A stretch of DNA of 64,000 nt. It comes from Prevotella sp. oral taxon 299 str. F0039. Its GTDB lineage: Bacteria > Bacteroidota > Bacteroidia > Bacteroidales > Bacteroidaceae. Shown here one piece after another: positions 33,146 to 41,126 of this stretch (position 1 is the stretch's first letter; the number at the start of each line of letters is the position of its first letter). The DNA lies in assembly GCF_000163055.2 (NCBI RefSeq), contig NC_022124.1:124001-188000 (forward strand), read 5' to 3'. The translations under genes and the position numbers were made by a program. Below the pieces are notes generated by a model. The model had not been told where the DNA came from. It did no database searches and saw nothing but the letters and a program-made list of their open reading frames with translations.

Positions 33146-34260
33146 TTCAATTAAAATTTATAGAGGTCATTGTTTTCTATGAGATACCACAAGTTTTCGT
33201 AGCGACAGATATTTTTGGTGCAAATTATTTGTGCCTATTATATCCGCATGATGATGAATCGTGTTATAAATATCTCGCTGTAAGGATTAGTGAAAAACGT
33301 TTGAACCTATTTAAAGGCCAGATAATAGATTTATTGTCTATATATAAAAATCCAGAGGATAATAGTTATTTTGATGTAGCTGTGAGAGATGCAAATGATA
33401 TTATAGCCACCCCCCTTGAAGCTATTAATATACAACCATCTATGTTACCAGATGAAGGCTTTTTCTGTAATTATGACGCAATTGATAATGAAGAGTTAAT
33501 CTCGGGTTCTTTGCAAAATGGGAAAGTAATGTCTTGTATAGCATTCAGTGACATTGATAATTCTCATAACATAGATGTTAATGTTTTAACAAATGCTTTG
33601 GACAGATACCAAGCTATGATACGTAACTGCCACATTAAAAGGTTTGGCAAACAACATGCCTCTGAAGCAAATATGAGAGCTTGTGCATTAAAGGCCGCAT
33701 CTTTTGATGTACTCTTTATTCTAAATGAAACGTTTGATTTGTTTGGAGAAGCATCAAGGATATCATCTACTTTACAGAAAATTGACGAAATATTTGCAAT
33801 AGGCTCGACAGATGGATTAAAAGAAAAATTTGAAGATTTACAGGGACATACATTAAGCAGTATGCGCTCTTTTTTACAAGTCTTAGAAACAAATAATTTG
33901 TCTTTTAAACATAAATGGGTTACATCGATATTAGAGAAAAGTATCTCAGGTTCTACTATATCATTAAATGCAATTTCAAGAGTATATGATTATTTAAATG
34001 CACACACAGAATTAGAGGAAGTTATAACCGAATTTATTGGTTATTTTGCTTCTGGTACAGTTTTAAGTAATGGTAAATGGGTTTTTATCTATGATAAAAA
34101 GAAAATAACAGGTACAACAGATGAATCTAATATTCTAAATGGAATAACATTAGGAGAACAACATCAATATAAAATAAAATGTATTGAATATCAGAATACA
34201 AATAATATATCAACAAAACTTAAAACAACATATAAGCTTATAGAATGTACAGAAATATAA
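33142..34260 (+). CDS. DUF6575-like protein, second gene of two-gene cargo unit
   Basis: 372 residues, soluble. The N-terminal 110 residues (MIQLKFIEVIVFYEIPQVFV, FGANYLCLLYPHDDESCYKY, YKYLAVRISEKRLNLFKGQI) resemble a family I recall as DUF6575, of unknown function; this recall is uncertain. The middle (about 155-300) is alpha-helical (KIDEIFAIGSTDGLKEKFED), and the C-terminus is a small beta domain (ASGTVLSNGKWVFIYDKKKI). No nuclease or ATPase motif was found. It is coupled to the preceding gene by an ATGA overlap and followed by hairpins at 34266 and 34417, so the unit is self-contained. Confidence 0.6.
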   Translation: MIQLKFIEVIVFYEIPQVFVATDIFGANYLCLLYPHDDESCYKYLAVRISEKRLNLFKGQIIDLLSIYKNPEDNSYFDVAVRDANDIIATPLEAINIQPSMLPDEGFFCNYDAIDNEELISGSLQNGKVMSCIAFSDIDNSHNIDVNVLTNALDRYQAMIRNCHIKRFGKQHASEANMRACALKAASFDVLFILNETFDLFGEASRISSTLQKIDEIFAIGSTDGLKEKFEDLQGHTLSSMRSFLQVLETNNLSFKHKWVTSILEKSISGSTISLNAISRVYDYLNAHTELEEVITEFIGYFASGTVLSNGKWVFIYDKKKITGTTDESNILNGITLGEQHQYKIKCIEYQNTNNISTKLKTTYKLIECTEI

Positions 34261-34265
34261 AAACA

Positions 34266-34295
34266 GGGGGATGGTACTTTGCCATGCCCCTTCTT
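34266..34295 (+). terminator. Hairpin after the cargo unit
   Basis: GGGGGATGG (34266-34274) pairs with CCATGCCCC (34282-34290), one mismatch, followed by TTCTTATT. It lies 6 bp after the stop of the DUF6575-like gene. Confidence 0.55.
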
Positions 34296-34416
34296 ATTCC
34301 TGTAGCTCATTACAAAGAATATCTTATAATTTAAACTTTTAATTGTTTGCGACTTTCTTTTGCTTCTTTGCTTTGGTCGCCTACTCGTTCAAAGAGAAAG
34401 AAAAGAAGCCACGCAA

Positions 34417-34449
34417 ATTTTGGCTTGCGTGGCTTTTGCTATTATTCAG
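34417..34449. terminator. Bidirectional terminator between convergent ICE transcripts
   Basis: AGCCACGCAA (34417-34426) and TTGCGTGGCT (34435-34444) form a perfect 10-bp stem with an 8-nt loop, with TTTTGC after it on the plus strand and TCTTTTCTTTC on the minus strand. It separates the plus-strand cargo unit from the minus-strand gene group. Confidence 0.7.
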
Positions 34450-34453
34450 AACA

Positions 34454-34702
34454 CTATTTCTGCACTTTCGTTATTCTACTTATGCGTTTGTTGGGATGTC
34501 TGTCAAAAGCCCACGACTTGTTGAGAGCATTGCTCGAAAAATTTATTTCATCATCAGGCAAAGTGCTGTGAATGCCTCCACCCATAATCAACCCACAATT
34601 TTGCAGGACTTTTTGCCGTGCGTCTTCCTTGCTCTCCGCAACCACATCAAACACTCCATCGAAGATGTATTGCGTCTGTACTCTGTAAACTTTCTTCTTC
34701 AT
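34454..34702 (-). CDS. Small conserved ICE protein
   Basis: 82 residues from the ATG at 34702 (MKKKVYRVQTQYIFDGVFDV). Compact, soluble, with VVAESKEDARQKVLQNCGLI and GGIHSTLPDDEINF. I recall similar short proteins next to PcfJ/PcfK-like genes in many Bacteroidetes conjugative transposons; none has a known function. It follows the next gene on the minus strand with a 4-bp gap. Confidence 0.6.
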   Translation of the reverse strand: MKKKVYRVQTQYIFDGVFDVVAESKEDARQKVLQNCGLIMGGGIHSTLPDDEINFSSNALNKSWAFDRHPNKRISRITKVQK

Positions 34703-34706
34703 AATC

Positions 34707-34961
34707 TTAAAATTCAACCTTTAACAATCTGTATTCCTTTGGCTCTCCATTGGATAATTTTCGGTGGGTGAGCCAAAAATGGTGTGCGCCATAGCCGTAT
34801 GCAAAGAACTTATCAAGTTCTGTTTCTTCAGCTATTTTGTTGATAGCTGACCTTAACTCCTTTTTGTTGTCGGATAAGGTTATCGCATTAATCACCCTAA
34901 TGAGAATATGCGGTATCTCATCCGTCCAATTGTAGATAATGTTTTCAATCTCTGTCTTCAT
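34707..34961 (-). CDS. Small conserved ICE protein
   Basis: 84 residues. Helical N-terminus (MKTEIENIIYNWTDEIPHIL, LIRVINAITLSDNKKELRSA) and a C-terminus with FFAYGYGAHHFWLTHR. No known domain. It lies between the PcfJ-like gene and the 82-residue protein in one minus-strand run, and similar proteins occur in that order in related ICEs as far as I recall. Function unknown. Confidence 0.6.
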   Translation of the reverse strand: MKTEIENIIYNWTDEIPHILIRVINAITLSDNKKELRSAINKIAEETELDKFFAYGYGAHHFWLTHRKLSNGEPKEYRLLKVEF

Positions 34962-34988
34962 ATCTCTGATAATTTAATGGTTCATACT

Positions 34989-36263
34989 TTATGCTGTCGC
35001 TTTCATTCTTCGGCTTATAAGACCTCGATTAGCGTTGACAAGGTTTACTATCTGCTCGTGGTATTCAGTATTCTTGTTGCATACCCCACGACTTTGCACC
35101 ACTTCCAAAGTTCGTAAAGACATTTCAATGGTTTCTATTCTCTTGCCTTCAATGGTAGCCGAAAGGATAAGGGAGTCTTCCTTAAGGTAGTATGCATTAG
35201 AAAATACGCAATGGTGCATTGATACACCTTCTTCCAAATGTTCCTGCACGCTCTCTAATACGTGGACTTGGATAGTGCCGTCCGTGAAACAGATACCGAA
35301 AAACTTGGATTTGAGTTCCTTGAAACGCTTTTCGTCTTCCATAGCTTTTTTCTGCTTCTGTTCTATCTCTTCTCTTTCACGCACTCTGAGAAGTTCCTCG
35401 TGCCTGCGGTCGTGTTCGCCTTTAAGGTCTGTTGGGCATAAATATTTTGGATTATGAATATCCTTTCCTAATCTTCTAAGTGTATCTACATAATCATTCC
35501 AAAGAGAAATGTCTGCTATCTCATAGCCGTTACGGACTGCAATCTTGTAGGACTGCCATCGTTCCTCAAAAGACTTCTTGTTACTAAGAAAGTAACGTAA
35601 ATGGTCTGTGCTACCTGCCTTTAGTAATGTTTCCACACGGCTGTCTGTAAGCAATGCAGGAATAAGTTGGGTAGGCACGATGCCATAGAAATTATCCTTA
35701 AAACCATTTCTGCGAAGTATGTCTGTAACCTTGAACTTCGGATATATGGGTGAGTAGGCAATATGCTGATAGGCTTCATTATCGTTGCGTATCGCCATAG
35801 GACTATAATAGGAAAAGGTATCAACATAGTGTCCCAATACCCTCTGTATGGCAACCACAGCTTTTCGTCCCTGCGTATTCCACCAATATTGCCCAATCTC
35901 AATTATAGAAGTCTGTGCTTTGTAACCTTTCTCCATACCCACAATAAGTAGGAACATACGCAATACTTGAAACTCTCCACAAGTGGTAAGTAGGGTGAAA
36001 TACTGCTTCTGCTGCAACTTGCGCTCGTATGTTTCCTTGATCTGCAACTTTGCCCTGCAATGAGGGCAAGTGCAAGTTTCTCTATGTTTGTTCATTATCC
36101 AACTATGCCCACAATCCATACAAGTAGTGCGACCTTTTGGCAAGCGGTAGGCAAAGTGGTCTATGCACTCACGGAATGCCCACTTACTTTGTGTCTTGGT
36201 TATTGGGCGAAGATGCTTGCTTTGTCCCAAAACTGCCTTTTCAAATTTGTTTCTCGGTTTCAT
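34989..36263 (-). CDS. PcfJ-like protein
   Basis: 424 residues. The N-terminal third has a zinc-ribbon-like cluster (TTCMDCGHSW and TCTCPHCRAKL), which gives four cysteines in two CxxC pairs. The C-terminal half (FFGICFTDGTIQVHVLESVQ, EGVSMHHCVFSNAYYLKEDS, VVQSRGVCNKNTEYHEQIVN) matches the PcfJ domain of conjugative plasmids and ICEs. The function of PcfJ is not established. It is 4 bp downstream of the PcfK-like gene, the normal pairing. Confidence 0.8.
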   Translation of the reverse strand: MKPRNKFEKAVLGQSKHLRPITKTQSKWAFRECIDHFAYRLPKGRTTCMDCGHSWIMNKHRETCTCPHCRAKLQIKETYERKLQQKQYFTLLTTCGEFQVLRMFLLIVGMEKGYKAQTSIIEIGQYWWNTQGRKAVVAIQRVLGHYVDTFSYYSPMAIRNDNEAYQHIAYSPIYPKFKVTDILRRNGFKDNFYGIVPTQLIPALLTDSRVETLLKAGSTDHLRYFLSNKKSFEERWQSYKIAVRNGYEIADISLWNDYVDTLRRLGKDIHNPKYLCPTDLKGEHDRRHEELLRVREREEIEQKQKKAMEDEKRFKELKSKFFGICFTDGTIQVHVLESVQEHLEEGVSMHHCVFSNAYYLKEDSLILSATIEGKRIETIEMSLRTLEVVQSRGVCNKNTEYHEQIVNLVNANRGLISRRMKATA

Positions 36264-36267
36264 AGGC

Positions 36268-36687
36268 TTAAAAATCGAATAGTGATGGTTGTACTTGGGT
36301 TGCTATATTCTCGGTCTTTTTCACTCGTGCGTTACGGCTCTGTAACTTGGCAAGTTCCTCACGCTGATATTGCTTAATGGCTTCCTGCCTTGCTTCGGCT
36401 TTTTCTTCCTCCGTTAGTTCCACAACGTGATTAACGGCAACTTGGCAAGAAATAGCCTTACCCACCTCTATATCGTCTTCATCATAGTAGTGAACAGCCA
36501 TTGAGAAAATTTCATCATCATCAAAGCCGTTGCAACCGCTTTTCTGCACTTCATTAAGAATGTAGGTGATGCACTCCTCGATATTCTTGTTCGGTTTCAT
36601 CAAGTTAGGAGCAAACAAAGGGTCTGCCATAGCACGCTGATTGAGATACTCGGCTATTGTCCGTGTGAAATGTTCTGTACCTTTCAT
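36268..36687 (-). CDS. PcfK-like protein
   Basis: 139 residues. Starts MKGTEHFTRTIAEYLNQRAM and contains NIEECITYILNEVQKSGCNG and FSMAVHYYDEDDIEVG, the pattern of PcfK-like proteins. A long charged helix (ELTEEEKAEARQEAIKQYQR) precedes a C-terminal PSLFDF, which resembles a sliding-clamp-binding motif (QxxLFxF); this clamp link is inference. Paired with the PcfJ-like gene. Confidence 0.78.
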   Translation of the reverse strand: MKGTEHFTRTIAEYLNQRAMADPLFAPNLMKPNKNIEECITYILNEVQKSGCNGFDDDEIFSMAVHYYDEDDIEVGKAISCQVAVNHVVELTEEEKAEARQEAIKQYQREELAKLQSRNARVKKTENIATQVQPSLFDF

Positions 36688-36709
36688 TGTCGTATAAGTT
36701 TTGATGTTA

Positions 36710-37141
36710 TTAATACTTGGGAATTTCTACTATTTGATTGATGCGCCCATATAGGTAGGCTCTTAGGCTTGTTCTGTCGGGTGCGTAATACTCTGTCCAT
36801 TGTCCGTACTGATTGACAAGGTATTTCTTCAGCACGTCAAAGAAGTCAAAGCGATAGCCTTGCAGTGGAACGGCTGTACGGAAATAGGTATTAGAGTTCA
36901 CCGCTTCACATAGCCAATTCTTTTCCTCACGGCTCATACACTCACCACGATTGAGTTCCACACGTAGGAGATATACTTTGCTATTACAAAGGCTCTCCAA
37001 AGGGGGAACGTCCCATTGTACAAACTTAATTGCCAACACTTGCTCACTTTTTTCAGCCGTAGGGTTAATGCGGTAATGAGAGGAGGAGCTATATCCTTTT
37101 CTGTTCATCGAAGATGTTGTATTTACTTTTTGCTTATCCAT
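36710..37141 (-). CDS. Conserved ICE protein of unknown function
   Basis: 143 residues, soluble. Ser/Thr-rich N-terminus, then KVYLLRVELNRGECMSREEK, NWLCEAVNSNTYFRTAVPLQ and GYRFDFFDVLKKYLVNQYGQ. I recall this protein type upstream of PcfK-like genes in Bacteroidetes ICEs, with no function assigned. It is probably the first gene of the minus-strand run that ends at 34454. Confidence 0.6.
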   Translation of the reverse strand: MDKQKVNTTSSMNRKGYSSSSHYRINPTAEKSEQVLAIKFVQWDVPPLESLCNSKVYLLRVELNRGECMSREEKNWLCEAVNSNTYFRTAVPLQGYRFDFFDVLKKYLVNQYGQWTEYYAPDRTSLRAYLYGRINQIVEIPKY

Positions 37142-37423
37142 AGCGACATTTTTTTATGCGTCCAAAGATCGGAGTATGCTGATTCCTTTTTGTAGCAAAA
37201 TAGAGGTAGCGGGGCGGGCTTGCACAAGGTTTTGGCGGAAAATACAACCCGTAGGTGTGGAGATTTTCCAGACAAACCAAGCGGCTTAGGACCTTGGGAA
37301 AGCCACAAGCCCCGTACTACCTTTGCGGATAAAAAGGGAACAGCATCCGTCTTCTTCATTTCGCATATTGTGGAGCATTGGAAAGGAAGCGAAAGTGCAA
37401 CGCCCATAGTGGAAAATAGAAAA
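37142..37423. other. Non-coding ICE segment
   Basis: About 280 bp between the 143-residue gene and the terminator. No convincing coding. A plus-strand TACCTTTGC (37318-37326) matches the -7 consensus exactly but has no gene in front of it, so a small RNA from this strand, ending in the hairpin at 37424, is possible. Confidence 0.35.
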
Positions 37424-37454
37424 GGTGGCTATCTCAAAATGCGAGATAACCACC
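37418..37454 (-). terminator. Rho-independent terminator of the small membrane protein gene
   Basis: GGTGGCTATCTC (37424-37435) and GAGATAACCACC (37443-37454) form a 12-bp stem with one mismatch and a 7-nt loop; on the minus strand TTTTCTATTTT follows. It lies 40 bp downstream of the gene ending at 37494. Confidence 0.7.
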
Positions 37455-37493
37455 TGATGAAATAGCATGAAAGTTTTTACAGAGCTATGCTTC

Positions 37494-37826
37494 TCAAAGC
37501 ACGCATAGTAGGATAGCACAGAGTATCGCCAGCCAGAAGAGAATGCTCAGCAGCGTAAATGTTACTTTTAGAATTACCCTGACTATAAAGCGTAGTATCA
37601 GAAAGCCTGCAATGACAGAGACGGCAATTACGACTTGCGGCGTTACCATCTTCGAGATAAGCCAAATGACACCGATAACGACGGAAAGCAGGATAGCGAG
37701 TTCGATGAAGCGTGTCCAAGAGAAGCGGCGGACTTGCTTGGGAGGATTCGGCTGCTGTTTGATATTATCGGTTTTGTTCGATGCGTCTGCCTTGATGAAG
37801 GCAGGTGTGTGAACGTCTTGATTCAT
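37494..37826 (-). CDS. Small ICE membrane protein
   Basis: 110 residues from the ATG at 37826 (MNQDVHTPAFIKADASNKTD); another in-frame ATG is 5 codons upstream. The hydrophilic N-terminus is followed by two or three membrane helices (FIELAILLSVVIGVIWLISK, VVIAVSVIAGFLILRFIVRV, LLSILFWLAILCAILLCVL). Proteins of this size and layout occur near the integrase end of related ICEs. Function unknown. Confidence 0.6.
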   Translation of the reverse strand: MNQDVHTPAFIKADASNKTDNIKQQPNPPKQVRRFSWTRFIELAILLSVVIGVIWLISKMVTPQVVIAVSVIAGFLILRFIVRVILKVTFTLLSILFWLAILCAILLCVL

Positions 37827-37981
37827 GATGATTGTATTCATATCGGAGCTTTTAATAGTTTCAAGAGCAATAACAAGATGCTCTGGCTACACAAAAACAA
37901 GTGTTTGTACAAACTCTTGGCGTGTGGAGTGGAGCATTTATCTTGGCTCTTGACACTACAAAAGTTCCCGATGGTGCTACA

Positions 37982-38449
37982 TCAAGTCATGTTCTCACTA
38001 TCGGCGGTTGGCAGACCATTGACCTCAATGATCAGAACGATTGTCCCTGTCAGTTCAGTGTAGAGTTTCTCATACTCTGGAGTTGCGCCAAAGTCGTCTG
38101 TTAGTTCATACTTGTCGAAAACGCTTTGCACAGCTTTATTCTTCAGAAGCATTGGTGTTAATCTTTCTGGAAGAGGAGAAGGGAGTTCTTTCTCGAACTC
38201 ATTCTCTAAGACAGATATAAGCGTGTCATACTTGGAAAAGTGCAAACCTTGGTATAAGACTTCACTTGCCATTGTCTCAGCTTCTGGGTGAGAAAAACCT
38301 TGTGCTATAGCATTGCAGTAAGTTGTCAATGCTTCGTCTGCACGAGCTGTTATAAACGTATTTTCATTCATTCTCTCTGGAAAATGTTCTCCGAGATACG
38401 CTTCCAACTTCAAACGGAAGTAGGAAAGCTCTTTCTTTGTTGTTTTCAT
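37982..38449 (-). CDS. DUF1896 family protein
   Basis: 155 residues, soluble. The pattern ELSYFRLKLEAYLGEHFPER, FITARADEALTTYCNAIAQG and ASEVLYQGLHFSKYDTLISV is that of DUF1896, found beside integrases in Bacteroidetes conjugative transposons. Its role is unknown. It lies 11 bp after the integrase gene on the same strand. Confidence 0.8.
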   Translation of the reverse strand: MKTTKKELSYFRLKLEAYLGEHFPERMNENTFITARADEALTTYCNAIAQGFSHPEAETMASEVLYQGLHFSKYDTLISVLENEFEKELPSPLPERLTPMLLKNKAVQSVFDKYELTDDFGATPEYEKLYTELTGTIVLIIEVNGLPTADSENMT

Positions 38450-38460
38450 ATTTTTATTGA

Positions 38461-39729
38461 TTAGATTGTACTATTCTTTTTCGTGTAATACTGTTTAGTT
38501 ACTTTAGTTGCTGGCGAATTTACAAAATTGAATTTATCTAATTTTCTGGACACCATAAGCATATCATTCTCTATTTTCTTGTTTGTTATGCGAGCATAAA
38601 GTTGTGTAGTGGTAATACTCGAATGTCCTAACATCTTTGATACAGACTCAACAGGAACACCTTTGGTAAGCATCATTGTTGCAAAAGTATGTCGAGCCAT
38701 GTGAAAAGTAAGGTTCTTATTGATACCACAAACATCTGCAATCTCCTTCAGATAAGAGTTCATTCGTTGATTACTGAGAATGGGTATAAGTCTGCCATTT
38801 TTAGCACAGCCTGCATATTTCTCTATGATCATTTTTGGAATATCAAGAAGAAGGATATGACTTAGTGTATCGGTTTTCTTTCTTGCCGTAACTATCCACT
38901 GTTTTCCATCCATTGTAATTATATTGTCAGCTGTAAGGTTGGCTACATCAACATAAGCTAAACCTGTAAAACATGAAAACAAAAATATGTCTCGAACATT
39001 GACCAGTCGTTGCGTAGCAAATTCTTTATGCATAATAGTATCAATCTCTTCATCTGTAAGAAATCCCCGATCCACACGCTTGGTCTTAAAGTGGATGTTG
39101 AGAAAAGGATCATGATTGAACACACCAGCCTTACGTCCAAATATGATGACTGTTTTGAATGTTTTTAAGGTTTTAATAGCTGTGTTAAAACTTTGTCCCA
39201 CTATTGTTCGAAGATAAACATCAAAATCATGAATAACGATAGGTGTAAGTTCAATGGCATTAAGATCTGTTCGGGCATATTTTATTTCAAGAAAGTGAGT
39301 AAAGTGGCGCTTACATATATCAAACTTGCGATAGTTTGCCTTACTTACACCACAGCCTATTTGTGCATACATATCATTATTGTATTTGGTAAACAATGAG
39401 AGTACGGTTTCCATGGCCTCCCGCTTGCCCAAATATTCAGACTTAATCCGTTCTAAACTTAACTCTTCAGAAAATTCCAAGCGCTGGAATATTACCTGAA
39501 GGTCAGTGCTAATGCTCGTCAACTGGGCATTGGTAGCCAAGGTCTCCTTAGTTCTTCCTCGTACTTTACCCAATGTACTGTCCCACATTTCTGGGTCAAC
39601 GCTAACCCCCGTTGTTCCGAGAGCTACTCTTTCTCCATTAAGATGAAAACGCATCATAACTGACGCTTTTCCTTCCTTGTTTAAATAATTGCTTCGTAAA
39701 TAGAAGCTTGTTCTAAAAATACTCTTCAT
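38461..39729 (-). CDS. Tyrosine site-specific integrase (IntDOT-like)
   Basis: 422 residues from the ATG at 39729 (MKSIFRTSFYLRSNYLNKEG); the open frame extends to 39876 but without features. An arm-binding domain (1-90), a SAM-like core-binding domain (about 110-210) and a catalytic domain follow. Box II HMARHTFATMM, the LGHSSI His and the nucleophile in TTQLYARI are present. The first catalytic Arg position reads CFTGLAYVDVANL, with Ala (about 257) where most tyrosine recombinases have Arg; IntDOT likewise lacks it. It faces the 3' end of the tmRNA gene and should integrate and excise the ICE there. Confidence 0.9.
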   Translation of the reverse strand: MKSIFRTSFYLRSNYLNKEGKASVMMRFHLNGERVALGTTGVSVDPEMWDSTLGKVRGRTKETLATNAQLTSISTDLQVIFQRLEFSEELSLERIKSEYLGKREAMETVLSLFTKYNNDMYAQIGCGVSKANYRKFDICKRHFTHFLEIKYARTDLNAIELTPIVIHDFDVYLRTIVGQSFNTAIKTLKTFKTVIIFGRKAGVFNHDPFLNIHFKTKRVDRGFLTDEEIDTIMHKEFATQRLVNVRDIFLFSCFTGLAYVDVANLTADNIITMDGKQWIVTARKKTDTLSHILLLDIPKMIIEKYAGCAKNGRLIPILSNQRMNSYLKEIADVCGINKNLTFHMARHTFATMMLTKGVPVESVSKMLGHSSITTTQLYARITNKKIENDMLMVSRKLDKFNFVNSPATKVTKQYYTKKNSTI

Positions 39730-40074
39730 AGTTATAGGTTTTTGATGCAGAAGTAAAGGTGTGTTTCTGTTCCTGTTTTGGTGAGTAACACATTTTTTTA
39801 TATCTGCAAAGTTCGACATAATTCTTTGAATAACAATGAAGTATGCGGTATCTATGTGTACTCTGTATGGTATCACTGGCTACAATTTTAGAAAGATGAT
39901 TTTTCCTGTAGCCATATTGTAGCCAGTTGGGAATATTTTGAGCGACTTGGTGATATCTGTATGTACCCCCAAATAGGGATATATATAAACAAATAATCGC
40001 CGTAACTCATTGAGATTACGACGATTATCTGATTTAATCAATTTCCTAAAAACTCTTGATTAGAGTACATCAAG
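39730..40074. other. ICE end: integrase promoter and candidate arm sites
   Basis: 345 bp between the integrase and the tmRNA 3' end. The octamer TGTAGCCA occurs at 39907 and 39918 and inverted (TGGCTACA) at 39877; the outer copies form an 11-bp inverted pair (39876-39886 with 39916-39926). These are candidate arm-type sites for the integrase or sites for an excisionase. A terminator-like hairpin lies at 39992-40031. Confidence 0.5.
39992..40031 (-). terminator. Hairpin downstream of the tmRNA gene
   Basis: ATAATCGcCGTAA and TTACGaCGATTAT form a 12-bp stem with one mismatch; on the minus strand TTTGTTTATATA follows. It ends tmRNA transcription or shields the integrase from it. Confidence 0.55.
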
Positions 40075-40471
40075 TGGAGCTGGTGGGTTTCGAACCCACG
40101 TCCAAACAGGGAAATACTATGCTTTCTACACGTTTATTTCGGCCTTCATTTGTCAGATTATAACAAGACCCGAACCACCAATTATAACCTTAGTCTTTAA
40201 AGTTTCATCTAAAAATCAAGACCTTTTTAGACTATTTCCGATTTTTCTGCACCACTGAATCCATTGATTCGGAACCACATCTTTGGAGTAATGTCTCGTT
40301 CCATTACCTTGTAACGGAATAAAGCTAGTAATCTACTATACTTCGATTAAGCAGCGAGAGCGTAGTTATTTTCGCCAATTAATTTTTTGATAACTGATAT
40401 TTAAGAGCCAGCTAACGAAGCTCTACGTGCTTACACACCATCTCATCCCGCTGTCAAATCCAGTCAGCCCC
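40075..40471 (-). ncRNA. ssrA: tmRNA (tag GENNYALAA)
   Basis: The 5' end GGGGCTGACTGG and the 3' end CAGCTCCA form the tRNA-Ala-like acceptor stem, and the T-arm region GTGGGTTCGAAACCCAC is present. The reading frame ggc-gaa-aat-aac-tac-gct-ctc-gct-gct-taa (about 40340-40370) encodes GENNYALAA, the Bacteroidetes-type tag. The terminal CCA is not encoded. It rescues stalled ribosomes with SmpB. Its 3' end abuts the integrase region, so it is the probable ICE attachment gene, and it appears intact after insertion. Confidence 0.95.
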
Positions 40472-40583
40472 ATTATAAAAGGGTGTCGATGCGTGTTTAA
40501 TATGTATTCTTTTACGAAGTTAATATGGCTATTTTTAGTCCTTTTCCTAATATAAAGCTACGTTTTTTCGCTAATAATACGAT

Positions 40584-40592
40584 GCAAAGATA
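40584..40592 (-). promoter_or_regulatory. -7 box upstream of the tmRNA gene
   Basis: On the minus strand TATCTTTGC is an exact -7 match, about 110 bp before the mature 5' end, consistent with a processed precursor. The rest of 40472-40762 is AT-rich and shows no gene. Confidence 0.5.
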
Positions 40593-40762
40593 TAAAATAA
40601 AAATAGAAAAATACAATAAAGCATTGCTTTTATCGCATTTTTCTATCTTATAATTCACGTTTTGAAACAACATAAATCTATCTTTCGATGTTTCTTTTTA
40701 CATCGAAAAGCAATTTAAAATGTTATCTTATTGGAAAGATAACAATATCTCTTTGAATATTT

Positions 40763-41047
40763 TTATGCTTTGATATCGTTCAGACTTTCGTCTCTTTCAA
40801 ACACCTTTTTTACGAAAGAACAAACTGGAACAACTTTTATTTGTTCTGCTCTTGCATATTGAACAAGAGCTTTTATCAATTCTTTTCCAAATCCTTTTCC
40901 TTTATGTTCTTCTCCAACTCGAGTGTGTTCTGCCACTAAATTATGGTTATCGTCAAAGACATAGGTTAATTCTCCTGCATAAATATCATTCTCATAAAGA
41001 GCGAAACGACCTTCGTTTGCTTGCTTTTCGTTTTCTATTCTAATCAT
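40763..41047 (-). CDS. GNAT-like N-acetyltransferase (small, YjdJ type)
   Basis: 94 residues. Contains ELTYVFDDNHNLVAEHTRV and the acetyl-CoA loop GEEHKGKGFGKELIKALV, then VVPVCSFVKKVFERDE. This is the compact GCN5-related fold of about 95 residues (YjdJ/NATD1 type), whose substrates are mostly unknown. It is the first backbone gene after the tmRNA and reads toward it. Confidence 0.8.
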   Translation of the reverse strand: MIRIENEKQANEGRFALYENDIYAGELTYVFDDNHNLVAEHTRVGEEHKGKGFGKELIKALVQYARAEQIKVVPVCSFVKKVFERDESLNDIKA

Positions 41048-41126
41048 ATTGTAAATTTATTTGTTACGTTATTTCTATTATATAAATGTGTATCGATACT
41101 GATGTTTGAGGTGCAAACACCTATTA

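Noticed and set aside
34343..34771. 142-codon plus-strand frame with hydrophobic start
   Set aside because: Overlaps the terminator hairpin at 34417 and two supported small genes on the other strand; no ribosome site or promoter.
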